From NCBI RefSeq assembly GCF_000661915.1, contig NZ_CP007509.1, positions 2,807,501 to 2,871,500 of the forward strand: a stretch of DNA of 64,000 nt, in the 5' to 3' direction. The notes beneath the pieces are model-generated. The model was given only the letters and a program-made list of their open reading frames with translations, made no database searches and was not told the DNA's origin. Source of the stretch: Stutzerimonas decontaminans (GTDB lineage: Bacteria > Pseudomonadota > Gammaproteobacteria > Pseudomonadales > Pseudomonadaceae). A program made the position numbers and the translations under genes. Shown one piece after another: positions 45,401 to 55,174 of the stretch. Position 1 is the stretch's first letter; every line of letters begins with the position of its first letter.

Positions 45401-45549
45401 TCCTGACGTCATTAGGCATCGAACAGGTCACCACTGCCCGTGGGAAGCCGGACCTTGACATCAGCGTGTTCGCAAGCAGGCAGATCAAGCAACCGAGCAG
45501 CTACGGGGAGTCTCTCTTGAAGACGGCGAAGAACGGTTACTCAATCTAA
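39490..45549 (+). CDS. Avs-like STAND NTPase with N-terminal Cap4/DUF4297-type nuclease motif (putative antiphage protein)
   Basis: A 2019-residue protein. Residues about 25-130 (LRGYIGQYERAGAAIYAAL, then ADDLVLGFDGVVVGHQFKTS with Asp66-67 and Gln80-x-Lys82) have the D...QxK pattern of Cap4/DUF4297-type PD-(D/E)xK nucleases. A P-loop NTPase follows: Walker A GPPGSGKST at 293-301, Walker B IIVVDGLDHV at 386-395, and helical NACHT/STAND features (LSHGHPLATRYLIHALL). From about 650 to 1900 are degenerate helical repeats with TPR-like units (GDIDAALAFVQYF, GDFERAKELFESLEPL, GDLERAKQLLATVPEQ). This nuclease-STAND-repeat order is that of Avs proteins, which detect a phage protein and then cut DNA. 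It stands alone in the island. The start may be Met1 or Met5; no clear ribosome-binding site is visible. Confidence 0.75.
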   Translation: MAPKMSKKPNPSTSVAPATAPAEGERRALRGYIGQYERAGAAIYAALERDELLWIGVADRNAGIADDLVLGFDGVVVGHQFKTSKFPGTFTVETLFTGANGLLRPLVHAWQCLRKDNPRSRVEIRLVVNDFPSITDKPGDGTPPHSAAFLEQLQQHPNRPLADWYTQEWSRLINHLRREAGLDDDDFEFFLHSLRVVCGAAADFIQSHKLNAEQARQASEIASVLPKLVADARDKDRWTRDELLRELGWRDPSKTLLIHRFPVGAYVQRNRDTEAKLLAALHAADQGYVSLIGPPGSGKSTLLQVALATEANIRLVRYLAYVPGAAQGVGRGEADNFLTDVGTQLRNSGLVGLRLRDDSLHERREQFGVLVQQAGERFDRDGIRTIIVVDGLDHVPREERPTNSLLGELPLPAAIPNGVVFILGTQRLDLANLKPAVREQAEKSERQVLMGPLGREEVARMAEALGLPAEIPRLDLSNLSHGHPLATRYLIHALLHADEAGRKHLLSGGMPFDGDIETVYTAAWREIASDVDAMDVLGYIARAEAPVDLRLLATMVKESAIERALIVARHLLRSSSQGWSVFHNSFRLFVIAQPRTRLGSVDAEYSQRVYRDLAQLAKNAPPESAQYWLELRYRARAGDGADVLALAMPARFRQQLADGRSIAEIHADIRLALLAVRGTHDATAFSRLLLCRDEVGRRETALEYANQLPLAMLAVGDIDAALAFVQYFPSQGYEIVDALLARGDFERAKELFESLEPLSQLHTSKFQNHGHDHNITEFERWARRAVHFRDTEQIQIAIDHLAAEGLRQPEKVDPQTVAALQLHLRREAAEAMLLQKVGADPQDLCSKLGVANEDKPSVMVHAGLVASRRGDVAQALALFDAAAALPGFVEVPNGYRRRMALIAFEADRRYLAEALFDKLVAPMISMCDDETDLAGLGNLVGAVMHHARLCTLLNKPLPSAIPSKHTFLHPFQQHASTIGVLLGRAAVDNASVPAGSIQDEARIALGYVLRLTSEGGSESYRIQQAFKAIPMLVPALLRLGAKRGETEYRAVLREIDAAIASSTLGGTAYLRRRLAVDAYRVDGDRVAAVDRLNALVAELQESTPSEQINGLADLAIALAAVGDLERAKQLLATVPEQCLGYALAPKKDPQYAIWRDILVLANAADPENRVKRVSTLMRQVGGMTETEGSSAAHRLTMSLIEEATQVGPRFGFEVSKTLADWNLIGWPNRVDLLMTGMVRRSPELVLACATVWCGLCLPFYMEPYYRDPHHVGDFIDIAADAAGPIQIEPLARMFLAVIEVASRAHERVGLLQRLRTAAGRHGFSSAELDAAVARWTSEAPEPRHSYTPSKYDSETTLEQLERAFESDGDELNYNAPYRFRDLAETAPLHMARRIFERWQVLQDDARCRFLMVKRLAAAGEVEYAKKLMQGYESGKDPWSSWSQWMGGGKFFYFEAKKLLQGPSTCPAAFENIVDSVTAGQENTQSLLTELDSILPVISATPDWPAIWSLLEEQMACTREFQLGRPFQPSELPLSDTELLEDLLHFAYRLPVAEVQRHARNCTLSLARQAGLGQALFKSLMRRLIAGELDAPLHALGTLLAADSADLAPELGSAVAALVSHRDIAVAESAALLSHRWRQAVPLDAIPLPLFYRLELEHPPEGDQAFTDERTGAMRVESPLGWTEMLRSTARHIAKAAGIEEMTVRRRAAMFIQDWGGLEAFGPSGTKRLETQLRVLDMQITYLKPHAYIALAALRHVAGELRLAGKLKGSDMLTLLERLGCPLPPRPLKLPRGRPEWIRMPLLNRSAGWSERERKWIDEVDGDVAPFPADSHGQVVAEVSRFKILKPRLSEHRLYRFRAPSAEIDSEDFDDCYARLPIAVWLGQYFAFDNDLAPTLVRKVVCSVDMGFDAAAYSFALCPNWVKRLRWSAHDEEPSVFLDPSGAVVARLCWWRDAGPVDIDAESLWGEGCYLVLTSLGIEQVTTARGKPDLDISVFASRQIKQPSSYGESLLKTAKNGYSI

Positions 45550-45940
45550 GCCATGCAGATTCAGTGGCGATGTCAAGCGAGAGTGGCCGTGCTGGCTTGA
45601 GCTGGCTGTCCCGGAGGGCTGCTTCCGGTCGGTGGCTAGCGTTCATAGTACCCTAACGATTGATCGCTCCCGCTGCGTAGCAGCCATCGGACTTTCCAAA
45701 TCGAACTTCTGCTTTGGGGCGATTTGAGCCGATTACGACAGGCAGCTTTTGGCCGAAAACGGCCGTCAGAGGATGGCTGTCGATAGCTGCATCTGTTCGG
45801 TGCCCCGACTTGGCCAAGCAAAGTTTACTGTCACGCCGGCACACTGAGTCATCTACACCACTGGAAATGCCCTTCAGGCGCCGCTAGAATTGCGCACTTT
45901 TTGATCAGCCGCCGAAATGGCGGGGCCTCTGAGGATTATC
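45550..45940. other. Right end of the island and rimO leader
   Basis: No gene is supported in these 391 bp. They contain the palindromic GGCCGAAAACGGCC motif near 45751, and the rimO promoter: TGGAAA (45862-45867), 17-bp spacer, TAGAAT (45885-45890). A short hairpin GCCGCC/GGCGG and GAGG ribosome-binding site precede the rimO ATG. The left rimO remnant has the same promoter layout. Confidence 0.55.
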
Positions 45941-47266
45941 ATGTCTGGCGCTACACCTAAAGTCGGCTTCATTAGTCTCGGATGCCCCAAGGCAACGGTC
46001 GACTCTGAACGCATCCTCACGCAGCTGCGCATGGAGGGTTACCAGATCGTGCCGTCCTACGAGGATGCCGATGTGGTGGTGGTCAACACCTGCGGTTTCA
46101 TCGACAGCGCCAAGGCCGAATCGCTGGACGCCATTGGCGAGGCGATCGCCGAGAACGGCAAGGTGATCGTCACCGGCTGCATGGGCGTGGACGAGAACAA
46201 CATCCGCGGCGTGCACCCCAGCGTGCTGGCGGTCACCGGCCCGCAGCAGTACGAGCAGGTGGTCAACGCGGTACATGAAGTGGTGCCGCCGAACATCGAG
46301 CACGACCCCTTCGTCGATCTGGTACCGCCGCAGGGCATCAAGCTCACCCCGCGCCACTACGCCTATCTGAAGATTTCCGAAGGCTGCAACCATACGTGCA
46401 GCTTCTGCATCATCCCGTCGATGCGCGGCAAGCTGGTCAGCCGGCCGGTGGGCGATGTGCTCAGCGAAGCCGAGCGCCTGGTCAAGGCAGGCGTCAAGGA
46501 AGTCCTGGTGATCAGCCAGGACACCAGCGCCTATGGCGTCGACCTCAAGTACAAGCTGGATTTCTGGAACGGCCAGCCGGTCAAGACGCGCATGCTCGAG
46601 CTGTGCGAGGAGCTGGGCAAGATGGGCGTCTGGGTGCGCCTGCACTACGTCTACCCCTACCCCAACGTCGACGACGTGATCCCACTGATGGCCGCCGGCA
46701 AGATCCTGCCGTACCTGGACATCCCCTTCCAGCACGCCAGCCCGAAGGTGCTCAAGGCCATGAAGCGCCCGGCCTTCGAAGACAAGACCCTGGCGCGCAT
46801 CAAGAAGTGGCGCGAGATCTGCCCGGAGCTGACCATCCGCTCGACCTTCATCGTCGGCTTCCCCGGCGAGACCGAAGAAGATTTCCAGTATTTGCTCGAC
46901 TGGCTGACCGAAGCCCAGCTCGACCGCGTCGGCTGCTTCCAGTATTCGCCGGTCGACGGCGCGCCGGCCGAGGCTATGGACCTTGAGCCGGTGCCGGACG
47001 AGATCAAGCAGGAGCGCTGGGACCGTTTCATGGCGCACCAGCAGGCCATCAGCGCCGAGCGCCTACAGCGCAAGGTCGGCCAGGAGCTGGACGTGCTGAT
47101 CGACGAGGTGGACGAGGACGGCGCCATTGGCCGCTCGTGGGCCGATGCTCCGGAGATCGACGGCATGGTCTACGTCGACAGCGCACAACCGCTGCAGCCC
47201 GGCGACAAGGTCCGCGTACGCGTCACCAACGCCGACGAGTACGACCTCTGGGCCGAAGTGATCTGA
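45941..47266 (+). CDS. rimO: Ribosomal protein uS12 methylthiotransferase RimO
   Basis: RimO is a radical SAM enzyme that methylthiolates Asp88/89 of ribosomal protein S12. The 441-residue protein has the UPF0004 N-terminal domain with three cluster cysteines ([24 protein letters not shown]), the radical SAM CxxxCxxC in [22 protein letters not shown], and a C-terminal TRAM domain. The start at 45941 follows GAGG; the eight in-frame codons upstream are not part of the family. The promoter and first codons differ from those of the remnant at 34651 and probably came with the island. A strong bidirectional terminator follows. Confidence 0.97.
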   Translation: MSGATPKVGFISLGCPKATVDSERILTQLRMEGYQIVPSYEDADVVVVNTCGFIDSAKAESLDAIGEAIAENGKVIVTGCMGVDENNIRGVHPSVLAVTGPQQYEQVVNAVHEVVPPNIEHDPFVDLVPPQGIKLTPRHYAYLKISEGCNHTCSFCIIPSMRGKLVSRPVGDVLSEAERLVKAGVKEVLVISQDTSAYGVDLKYKLDFWNGQPVKTRMLELCEELGKMGVWVRLHYVYPYPNVDDVIPLMAAGKILPYLDIPFQHASPKVLKAMKRPAFEDKTLARIKKWREICPELTIRSTFIVGFPGETEEDFQYLLDWLTEAQLDRVGCFQYSPVDGAPAEAMDLEPVPDEIKQERWDRFMAHQQAISAERLQRKVGQELDVLIDEVDEDGAIGRSWADAPEIDGMVYVDSAQPLQPGDKVRVRVTNADEYDLWAEVI

Positions 47267-47281
47267 GCTGGTCTGCTACAC

Positions 47282-47311
47282 GAAAACGCCCCGCACTAGC
47301 GGGGCGTTTTC
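47282..47311. terminator. Bidirectional rho-independent terminator between rimO and betA
   Basis: Perfect 13-bp inverted repeat GAAAACGCCCCGC / GCGGGGCGTTTTC with a 4-nt loop, A-run and T-run on either side; it serves the convergent rimO and betA. Confidence 0.9.
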
Positions 47312-47389
47312 ATTTCTGCGCAACGAGTCTTCGGCAGCCCACAGGGTGGAAAATGGCAAAGCCTTTTCCACCGCCGTGCTGCGGGTGCG

Positions 47390-49063
47390 TCAACGCTGCG
47401 GTGGTTGCCGCACCGGCGCGCCGTTGGCCACGTAGTAGTTCGCCGTGCTGCGCGGCAGCGGCTCGCGACCGCGAATCCGGTCGGCGATCTTCTCGGCCAG
47501 CATGATGGTGGTGGCGTTGAGGTTGCCGGTGATTATCTGCGGCATGATCGAGGCATCCACCACGCGCAGCCCTTCCACCCCATGCACCCGGCCCTGGCCA
47601 TCGACCACGGCCATGTCATCGGTGCCCATCTTGCAGGAGCAGGACGGGTGATAGGCCGTCTCCGCGTGCTCGCGGACAAAGGCGTCCAGCTCGGCATCGC
47701 TCTGCGCCTCCACGCCGGGGTTCAGTTCGCGACCACGGTACGGATCGAGCGCGGGCTGGGCGATGATCTCGCGGGTGAGGCGGATGGCATCGCGGAACTC
47801 GCGCCAGTCCTGCTCGTGGGCCATGTAGTTGAACAGGATGCTCGGGTCGACCCGCGGATCGGTGGAGCGAATCTCGATGCGCCCGCGACTGGGTGAACGC
47901 ATCGAGCCGACGTGGGCCTGGAAGCTGTGGCCGTCATGGGCGTTGCTGCCGTTGTAGCTGACCGCCACCGGCAGGAAGTGGAACTGGATATTCGGCCATT
48001 CGAACTCGTCGCTGCTGCGGATGAAACCACCGGCCTCGAACTGGTTGCTGGCACCGATACCCGAGCCCAGGAACAGCCATTCGGCGCCGATCGCCGGCTG
48101 GTTCCACCACTTGAGCGCCGGGTACAGCGACACCGGCTTCAGGCACTCGAACTGCAAGTACATCTCCAGATGGTCCTGCAGGTTCTGGCCGACGCCGGGC
48201 AGCTCCTGCACCAACGTGACGCCGAGCTTCTTCAGCAGCGCGCCAGGGCCAACCCCGGAGCGCTGCAGGATTTGCGGAGAGGCAATGGCGCCGCCACACA
48301 GCAGCACTTCCCGCCGCGCACGCGCCACCTGCGGCTGCTCGCGGCCGCGCAGGTAACGAACGCCGACGGCACGCTTGCCCTCGAACAGCACGCGGTCGGT
48401 GACGGCATGGGTGTGGATGGTCAGGTTCGGCCGCTCCTTGGCCTGGTCCAGATAACCACGCGCCGTGCTCGCGCGCCGGCCCTGGGGCGTCACCGTGCGA
48501 TCCATCGGGCCGAAGCCTTCCTGCTGGAAGCCATTGAGATCGTCGGTACGGGGATAACCGGCCTGCACGCCGGCCTCGACCATGGCGTGGAACAGCTCGT
48601 TGTTGTCGGCCTTCGGTGTGGTCACGCTGACCGGGCCGTCGCCGCCGTGGTAGTCGTTGGGACCAATGTCGCGCGACTCGGCCTTGCGGAAGTACGGCAG
48701 GCAGTCGAGGTAGGTCCAGTCCTCCAGGCCCGGCGTCTTGGCCCAGTTGTCGTAGTCCAGTGCATTGCCGCGGATGTAGCACATGCCGTTGATCAGCGAA
48801 GAGCCGCCCAGGCCCTTGCCACGGCCGCAGTCCATACGGCGGTTGTTCATGTGCGGCTCGGGATCGGTCTTATAGGCCCAGTTATAGCGAGTGCCCTGCA
48901 GCGGATAAGCCAGCGCGGCGGGCATCTGGGTGCGGAAGTCCAGCCGATAGTCCGGCCCGCCGGCTTCCAGCAGCAGCACGCTGACATCGGTGTCCTCGGT
49001 CAGGCGCGCGGCCAGCACGTTACCGGCCGAACCGGCGCCGATGATGATGTAGTCGTATTCCAT
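47390..49063 (-). CDS. betA: Choline dehydrogenase BetA
   Basis: BetA is an FAD-dependent GMC oxidoreductase that oxidises choline to betaine aldehyde at the membrane, for osmoprotection and choline catabolism. The 557-residue protein starts [21 protein letters not shown] (FAD dinucleotide fold) and carries GMC signature 1 ([20 protein letters not shown]), signature 2 ([16 protein letters not shown]) and the C-terminal His-containing [12 protein letters not shown]. The start at 49063 has GAGGGAGG upstream; longer in-frame readings overlap betB. It lies 13 bp after betB. Confidence 0.96.
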   Translation of the reverse strand: MEYDYIIIGAGSAGNVLAARLTEDTDVSVLLLEAGGPDYRLDFRTQMPAALAYPLQGTRYNWAYKTDPEPHMNNRRMDCGRGKGLGGSSLINGMCYIRGNALDYDNWAKTPGLEDWTYLDCLPYFRKAESRDIGPNDYHGGDGPVSVTTPKADNNELFHAMVEAGVQAGYPRTDDLNGFQQEGFGPMDRTVTPQGRRASTARGYLDQAKERPNLTIHTHAVTDRVLFEGKRAVGVRYLRGREQPQVARARREVLLCGGAIASPQILQRSGVGPGALLKKLGVTLVQELPGVGQNLQDHLEMYLQFECLKPVSLYPALKWWNQPAIGAEWLFLGSGIGASNQFEAGGFIRSSDEFEWPNIQFHFLPVAVSYNGSNAHDGHSFQAHVGSMRSPSRGRIEIRSTDPRVDPSILFNYMAHEQDWREFRDAIRLTREIIAQPALDPYRGRELNPGVEAQSDAELDAFVREHAETAYHPSCSCKMGTDDMAVVDGQGRVHGVEGLRVVDASIMPQIITGNLNATTIMLAEKIADRIRGREPLPRSTANYYVANGAPVRQPPQR

Positions 49064-49076
49064 GGTTCTACCTCCC

Positions 49077-50549
<1,473 letters not shown>

Positions 50550-50639
50550 GTTCTACCTCGCTTGTATGCTTGGCGGCAGCGGATCGACGCTGCCGCAACA
50601 TGAATGGAACGCCTCGGGGATTGCCAGAGGCGTGCAGGG

Positions 50640-52706
50640 TCAGGGTGTCGGCGCCGCGCCTGGGTTGGGCATGCCGCTTTCACCACCGCCGTTCTCGCGC
50701 TGCAGATGCAGGAAGTGCATGTGGTGCTCGTAGTGGTCGAGGATGTCCTCGATCAGCTGGCGCCGGGAGTAGCCCATCAGGTCGTAACCCAGGCTGCCCT
50801 GGCGCAGATGCACCTCGAGCCGGTAATAGTCCGCGTTGCTGCTCTGCGTGCGCAGGGCAAAGGACGGCATGGTGCCGCGCACCGGCCAGATCTGGTAGGT
50901 GAAGTCCTGCTCGCTGCCTAGATTGACGTGCAGCGCCAGGTGCTCGTTGCCCGGCTCGCCTTCGACGATCTCCACCGGCACGCCCTTCTCGCCCAAAGCT
51001 TTCTGGATCTCTTCCATCGCCGGCTTGCAGACTTCCTTCAGGTAGCGACGGATCTGCGAACGGCTGGGGAAGCTCATCGCCCGCGACAGGCGCTGACTCC
51101 AGTTCATCTGCGTGTGCTCCAGCGTGGCACGCCCGGACAGGTAGCCGGACAGGCTCTTCTGATAGCTGTCGGCCATGACGCCTTCGACGTGCAATGCCTT
51201 GAACAGCCCGTACATCATGAACAGCAGGACGATGGAGAACGGCAGCCCCATGATCACCACGGTGCCCTGCAGCGCGGTCAGCCCGCCGGCGATAAGCAGC
51301 GCCAGGGTGAGAATGCCGATGATCGCCGCCCAGAGAATGCGCATCCACACCGGCGCGTCGCTGTTCACATCCTTGAGGATCGAGGTGAAGTTCGACAGCA
51401 CCAGCGAGCCGGAGTCGCCGGAGGTGACAAAGAACACGATGGCGAGGACGGTCACCACGATGGTGGTGAGACCGGCCCATGGCAGGCTCTGCAGGAACAG
51501 ATAGATCGACGAGCCAGGGTTGCTCACTGCCTGTTGACCGAATTCGAGGGCACCGCCCATGACCATCTCGATCGCGCTGTTACCCATGATCGACATCCAG
51601 GCCATCATAAAGGCCAGCGGCAGCAGCAGCGTGCCGATGACGAACTCGCGGATGGTGCGGCCGCGGGAAATCCGCGCCAGGAACAGACCCACGAACGGCC
51701 CCCAGGCAATCCACCATGCCCAGAAGAACACTGTCCAGGCGTTCAGCCAGTCGGTCGGACGGCGATAGGCATAAGTGTCCAGCGACAGGCTGATGAAGTT
51801 GGAAAAGTAGTCACCGACGTTCATCACCAACGCGTTGAGCAGGAACACCGTATCGCCGACCACCAGCACGAACAGCAGCAGCAATACCGCCAGCAGCATG
51901 TTGAACTCGGAAAGCCGGCGAATCCCCCGCTCCACCCCGGTTGCCGCGGAGATCGCCGAAAACACCACGATCAGCACCACCAGCACCGCCTGGGTAAACG
52001 TGCCCTCGGGTATGCCGAAGATATAGTTGAGGCCGAAGTTCAGCTGGATGATGCCGATGCCCAGGCTGGTGGCGATACCGAAGATGGTGCCGAGTACTGC
52101 GGCGGTATCGACGGTGTGGCCGATGGGGCCGTAGATGCGCTTGCCGAAGATAGGGTACAGCGATGAGCGGATCGACAGCGGCAAGCCCTGACGGAAGCTG
52201 AAGTAGGCCAGCGACATGCCGACCAGCGTGTAGACGCCCCAGCCGGAGAGGCCCCAGTGCAGGAAGGTCAGCTCCATCGCGTGGCGCGCAGCCTGGGTGG
52301 TGCCACCCTCACCTACTGGCGGCTCGAGAAACTGGGTGATGGGTTCGGCGATACAGAAGAACAGCAGATCGATGCCTATACCGGCAGAGAAAAGCATCGC
52401 CGCCCAGGTGACCACATTGAACTCAGGCTTGGAATGATCCGGGCCGAGGCGGATCTTGCCGTAGCGACTGGTCGCCACTACGACCACAAACAACAGGTAG
52501 AGCAGTACGGCTAGGAAGTAGAACCAGCCGAATGTGTTGGATATCCAGCCGAGTACCGTGTTGATGACCGCCAGCGAGCGGTCGGTGAAGAACATCGTCC
52601 ATACGGCAAACAGCACGATGGCGATTGCGGAACCGTAGAAGACTACGGGATTGATTCGGTCGGCGGGCGCTTCGGAATCGTTGGGCGAGAGCTCAGCCTC
52701 GTTCAT
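50640..52706 (-). CDS. betT: BCCT-family choline transporter BetT
   Basis: A 688-residue sodium- or proton-coupled choline importer with 12 transmembrane helices and the BCCT hallmark tryptophan-rich segment WTVFFWAWWIAWGPFVGLFLARISRGRTIREF, plus WGLSGWGVYTLVG. It carries the long cytoplasmic C-terminal domain (about residues 520-688) that in BetT-type carriers senses osmotic stress. AGGAGATAG lies before the ATG. Its position before betB and betA makes choline the likely substrate and links uptake to oxidation. Confidence 0.9.
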   Translation of the reverse strand: MNEAELSPNDSEAPADRINPVVFYGSAIAIVLFAVWTMFFTDRSLAVINTVLGWISNTFGWFYFLAVLLYLLFVVVVATSRYGKIRLGPDHSKPEFNVVTWAAMLFSAGIGIDLLFFCIAEPITQFLEPPVGEGGTTQAARHAMELTFLHWGLSGWGVYTLVGMSLAYFSFRQGLPLSIRSSLYPIFGKRIYGPIGHTVDTAAVLGTIFGIATSLGIGIIQLNFGLNYIFGIPEGTFTQAVLVVLIVVFSAISAATGVERGIRRLSEFNMLLAVLLLLFVLVVGDTVFLLNALVMNVGDYFSNFISLSLDTYAYRRPTDWLNAWTVFFWAWWIAWGPFVGLFLARISRGRTIREFVIGTLLLPLAFMMAWMSIMGNSAIEMVMGGALEFGQQAVSNPGSSIYLFLQSLPWAGLTTIVVTVLAIVFFVTSGDSGSLVLSNFTSILKDVNSDAPVWMRILWAAIIGILTLALLIAGGLTALQGTVVIMGLPFSIVLLFMMYGLFKALHVEGVMADSYQKSLSGYLSGRATLEHTQMNWSQRLSRAMSFPSRSQIRRYLKEVCKPAMEEIQKALGEKGVPVEIVEGEPGNEHLALHVNLGSEQDFTYQIWPVRGTMPSFALRTQSSNADYYRLEVHLRQGSLGYDLMGYSRRQLIEDILDHYEHHMHFLHLQRENGGGESGMPNPGAAPTP

Positions 52707-53128
52707 CAGTTCTATCTCCTGAACTTGTTCTGGCTTTTACGACATCGCTGTGCGACGTATTGCGGCAGGCGACACGCAATTCATTGGTGAATGCGTCGAC
52801 CCGATGGTGGGATGGGCAAGCAAAGCAGCCGTACTGATGACAGCCATGCCCGTCGGCAAAGCAATGCCGACAAAAAAACAAAGGTTGAATTCTGCTCCCA
52901 TAATGTTGAAGTCGGCGCGCATCCTACACGATAAGCGTCAAATTCGCGAATCAGCACAGGATCGCCGCTGTTCCAGCGACTGCGACTTGACCCGGCAGCC
53001 GCCTTTCTGGGCAGCTCGCAAGAGGGTCTGCCCCGGTGCCAGCCGCGGCATTTTCAGCAGCCCTGTCCTGACTTATGATCACCGCCGCGCAGCAGGCGCC
53101 CTACCATTTCACCCGCAGAGATGAACTC
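52707..53128. other. Divergent intergenic region between betT and trpB
   Basis: 422 bp with no supported gene. It should hold the promoters of betT (minus) and trpB (plus). TATGAT near 53075 could be a trpB -10 box but lacks a good -35. Because betI is missing here, any BetI operator would have to be served from elsewhere; I saw no obvious symmetrical operator. Confidence 0.4.
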
Positions 53129-54337
53129 ATGTCGTCCGATCCCCGCTTCACTGCCATGCCCGATGCCAACGGATACTTCGGTCCCTATGGCGGCCAGCTG
53201 GTGCCGCCGCACCTTAAGCAGGCCATGGACGACATCAACCTGGCCTACGAAGAAATCCGCCAACGCGAAGATTTTCAGCAAGAGCTGGCTGCACTGTTCG
53301 CCGACTACGTCGGTCGCCCGAGTCCGATCTTCCATGCGCGTCGCCTGTCCGAGCAGCTCGGCGGTGCGCAGATTCACCTGAAGCGCGAAGACCTGAACCA
53401 CACCGGCGCGCACAAGATCAACCACTGCCTCGGCGAGGCCCTGCTGGCCAAATTCATGGGCAAGAAGAAGGTGATCGCCGAAACCGGCGCTGGCCAGCAC
53501 GGTGTCGCCTTGGCCACCGCCTGCGCGCTGGTGGGTATTCCCTGCGAGATCCACATGGGCCAGGTGGACATCGAGAAGGAACACCCCAACGTCACCAAGA
53601 TGAAGATCCTTGGCTGCAAGCTGGTGGCCGTCACCCGCGGCGCCGCCACCCTCAAGGAAGCGGTGGACAGCGCCTTCGAGGAGTACCTGAAGGACCCGCA
53701 CGACTACATCTATGCCATCGGCTCGGTGGTCGGCCCGCACCCGTTCCCGAAGATGGTCCGCGATTTCCAGTCGATCATCGGCACCGAAGCCCGTGAGCAG
53801 TTTCTCGCCCGGCATGGTCGCCTGCCCGACCACGTGGTTGCCTGCGTCGGTGGCGGCTCCAATGCCATGGGCATGTTCACTGCCTTCCTCGAAGATGCTG
53901 CGGTGGAGCTAGTGGGGATCGAGCCGGCCGGCGAAAGCCTGGACAAGCCCGGCCGCCATTCGGCCACGCTGTCCAAGGGCAAGCCAGGCGAACTGCATGG
54001 CATGGCCTGCTATGTGCTGGAGGATGCCGACGGCAATCCGTCTGCGGTGCACTCCATCGCCTCCGGCCTGGACTACCCGGGGGTCGGCCCGCAGCACAGC
54101 TACCTGAAGGACATCGGCCGGGTGAACTACCAGACCGCGACCGACCAGGAATGCCTCGACGCCTTTATGACCCTGTCGCGCGTGGAAGGCATCATCCCCG
54201 CCCTGGAAAGCGCCCACGCCGTGGCATGGGCGATTCGCACCGCGCCGACGCTGAGCAAGGACAGCCATATCCTCGTCAATCTATCTGGCCGCGGCGACAA
54301 GGATGCTGATTACGTCGCCAACCTGCTCGGCCTGTAG
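53129..54337 (+). CDS. trpB: Tryptophan synthase beta chain, solitary copy
   Basis: TrpB condenses indole with serine. The 402-residue PLP protein has [15 protein letters not shown], the lysine that binds PLP in [12 protein letters not shown] (Lys96), the catalytic glutamate in [15 protein letters not shown], the phosphate-binding GGGSNAMG and [11 protein letters not shown] at the end, so all key residues are present. It is of TrpB1-like length but has divergent stretches ([23 protein letters not shown]). No trpA is next to it; the downstream gene is trmO. It may be a second, free-standing TrpB with an indole-salvage or related role (inference). Confidence 0.88.
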   Translation: MSSDPRFTAMPDANGYFGPYGGQLVPPHLKQAMDDINLAYEEIRQREDFQQELAALFADYVGRPSPIFHARRLSEQLGGAQIHLKREDLNHTGAHKINHCLGEALLAKFMGKKKVIAETGAGQHGVALATACALVGIPCEIHMGQVDIEKEHPNVTKMKILGCKLVAVTRGAATLKEAVDSAFEEYLKDPHDYIYAIGSVVGPHPFPKMVRDFQSIIGTEAREQFLARHGRLPDHVVACVGGGSNAMGMFTAFLEDAAVELVGIEPAGESLDKPGRHSATLSKGKPGELHGMACYVLEDADGNPSAVHSIASGLDYPGVGPQHSYLKDIGRVNYQTATDQECLDAFMTLSRVEGIIPALESAHAVAWAIRTAPTLSKDSHILVNLSGRGDKDADYVANLLGL

Positions 54338-54448
54338 CACATCAGCGGCGGGCCGGCGATGCACGTGCGTGTCGGCCTGCTGGAAGCGCAACGGGCGGCC
54401 ATAGCGGGTAAGATGCGCAGCCGCCCGACTGCTTCCAGGCCCGCTTTC

Positions 54449-55156
54449 ATGGATCACAGCGTCTCGCCTATCGGCTACGTCCGCTCCTGTTTCAAGGAGA
54501 AATTCGCCATTCCGCGCCAGCCCAGCCTGGCGCCGGCCGCACGTGGTGTGCTGGAGTTGCTGCCGCCGTTCGACAGCGGTGATGCAGTAGCCGGGCTCGA
54601 ACAGGTCAGCCATGTGTGGCTGCTGTTTCTCTTCCACCAGGCGCTGGAAAGCAAACCCCGCCTCAAGGTTCGCCCGCCACGCCTGGGCGGCAATCGCATG
54701 GTCGGCGTGTTCGCCACCCGTGCCACGCACCGCCCCAACGGTATCGGTCAATCGGTGGTCAGGCTGGATCGCGTCGAAGCGGATCGGCTGTTCATCTCCG
54801 GCATCGATCTGCTGAACGGCACGCCGGTGCTGGACATCAAACCCTACGTGCCCTACGCCGATGCGCTGCCTGACGCACGCAACGACATGGCCGCCGACGC
54901 GCCAGGGTTGATCGAGGTGCAATGGTCGGAATCGGGATTGCTGCAAGCCCGCCGCGAAGCACTGCGCCTGGGCGAACCCTTGGTCGAACTCATCGAACAG
55001 TGCCTGGCGCAGGACCCACGCCCGGCCTATCAGAAGCCCGAACCGGAGCGACGTTACGGCGCGCAGTTCTGGGATGTGGACGTGCGCTGGCACTACCCGA
55101 CTCCGGACATGATCCGCGTTCTCGAAGTAGCGCCAGCAGCGCCGCAACCGGCCTAG
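54449..55156 (+). CDS. trmO: tRNA (N6-threonylcarbamoyladenosine37-N6)-methyltransferase TrmO
   Basis: TrmO (TsaA/YaeB) methylates t6A37 of certain tRNAs using SAM bound in an unusual beta-barrel. The 235-residue protein begins HSVSPIGYVRSCFKEKFAIPRQPSL, then VSHVWLLFLFHQ and the signature GVFATRATHRPNGIGQSVVRL and DIKPYVPYAD. Length equals the E. coli protein. The start at 54449 is chosen on family alignment; the ribosome-binding site is poor, and 30 in-frame codons upstream look non-coding. Confidence 0.93.
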   Translation: MDHSVSPIGYVRSCFKEKFAIPRQPSLAPAARGVLELLPPFDSGDAVAGLEQVSHVWLLFLFHQALESKPRLKVRPPRLGGNRMVGVFATRATHRPNGIGQSVVRLDRVEADRLFISGIDLLNGTPVLDIKPYVPYADALPDARNDMAADAPGLIEVQWSESGLLQARREALRLGEPLVELIEQCLAQDPRPAYQKPEPERRYGAQFWDVDVRWHYPTPDMIRVLEVAPAAPQPA

Positions 55157-55174
55157 TGCCGCCGCGGCGCTCCG

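Larger units (their letters stand above)
34690..45987. mobile_element. Accessory island inserted in the 5' end of rimO
   Basis: The 11.3-kb segment lies between the TGCCC of the truncated rimO start (34690-34694) and the TGCCC at the same codon of intact rimO (45983-45987). It contains a broken terC, a short tyrosine recombinase with inverted repeats, integron-type cassettes, a MITE-like element and a giant STAND NTPase gene, and part of it is visibly lower in GC than the flanks. The two rimO N-termini are homologous but diverged, so the incoming DNA supplied its own promoter, start and first codons. Exact att sites are inferred. Confidence 0.55.

Noticed and set aside
45905..47038. 377-codon minus-strand reading frame over rimO
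   Set aside because: Shadow of rimO; no motif and high His/Asp/Val content typical of reverse frames.
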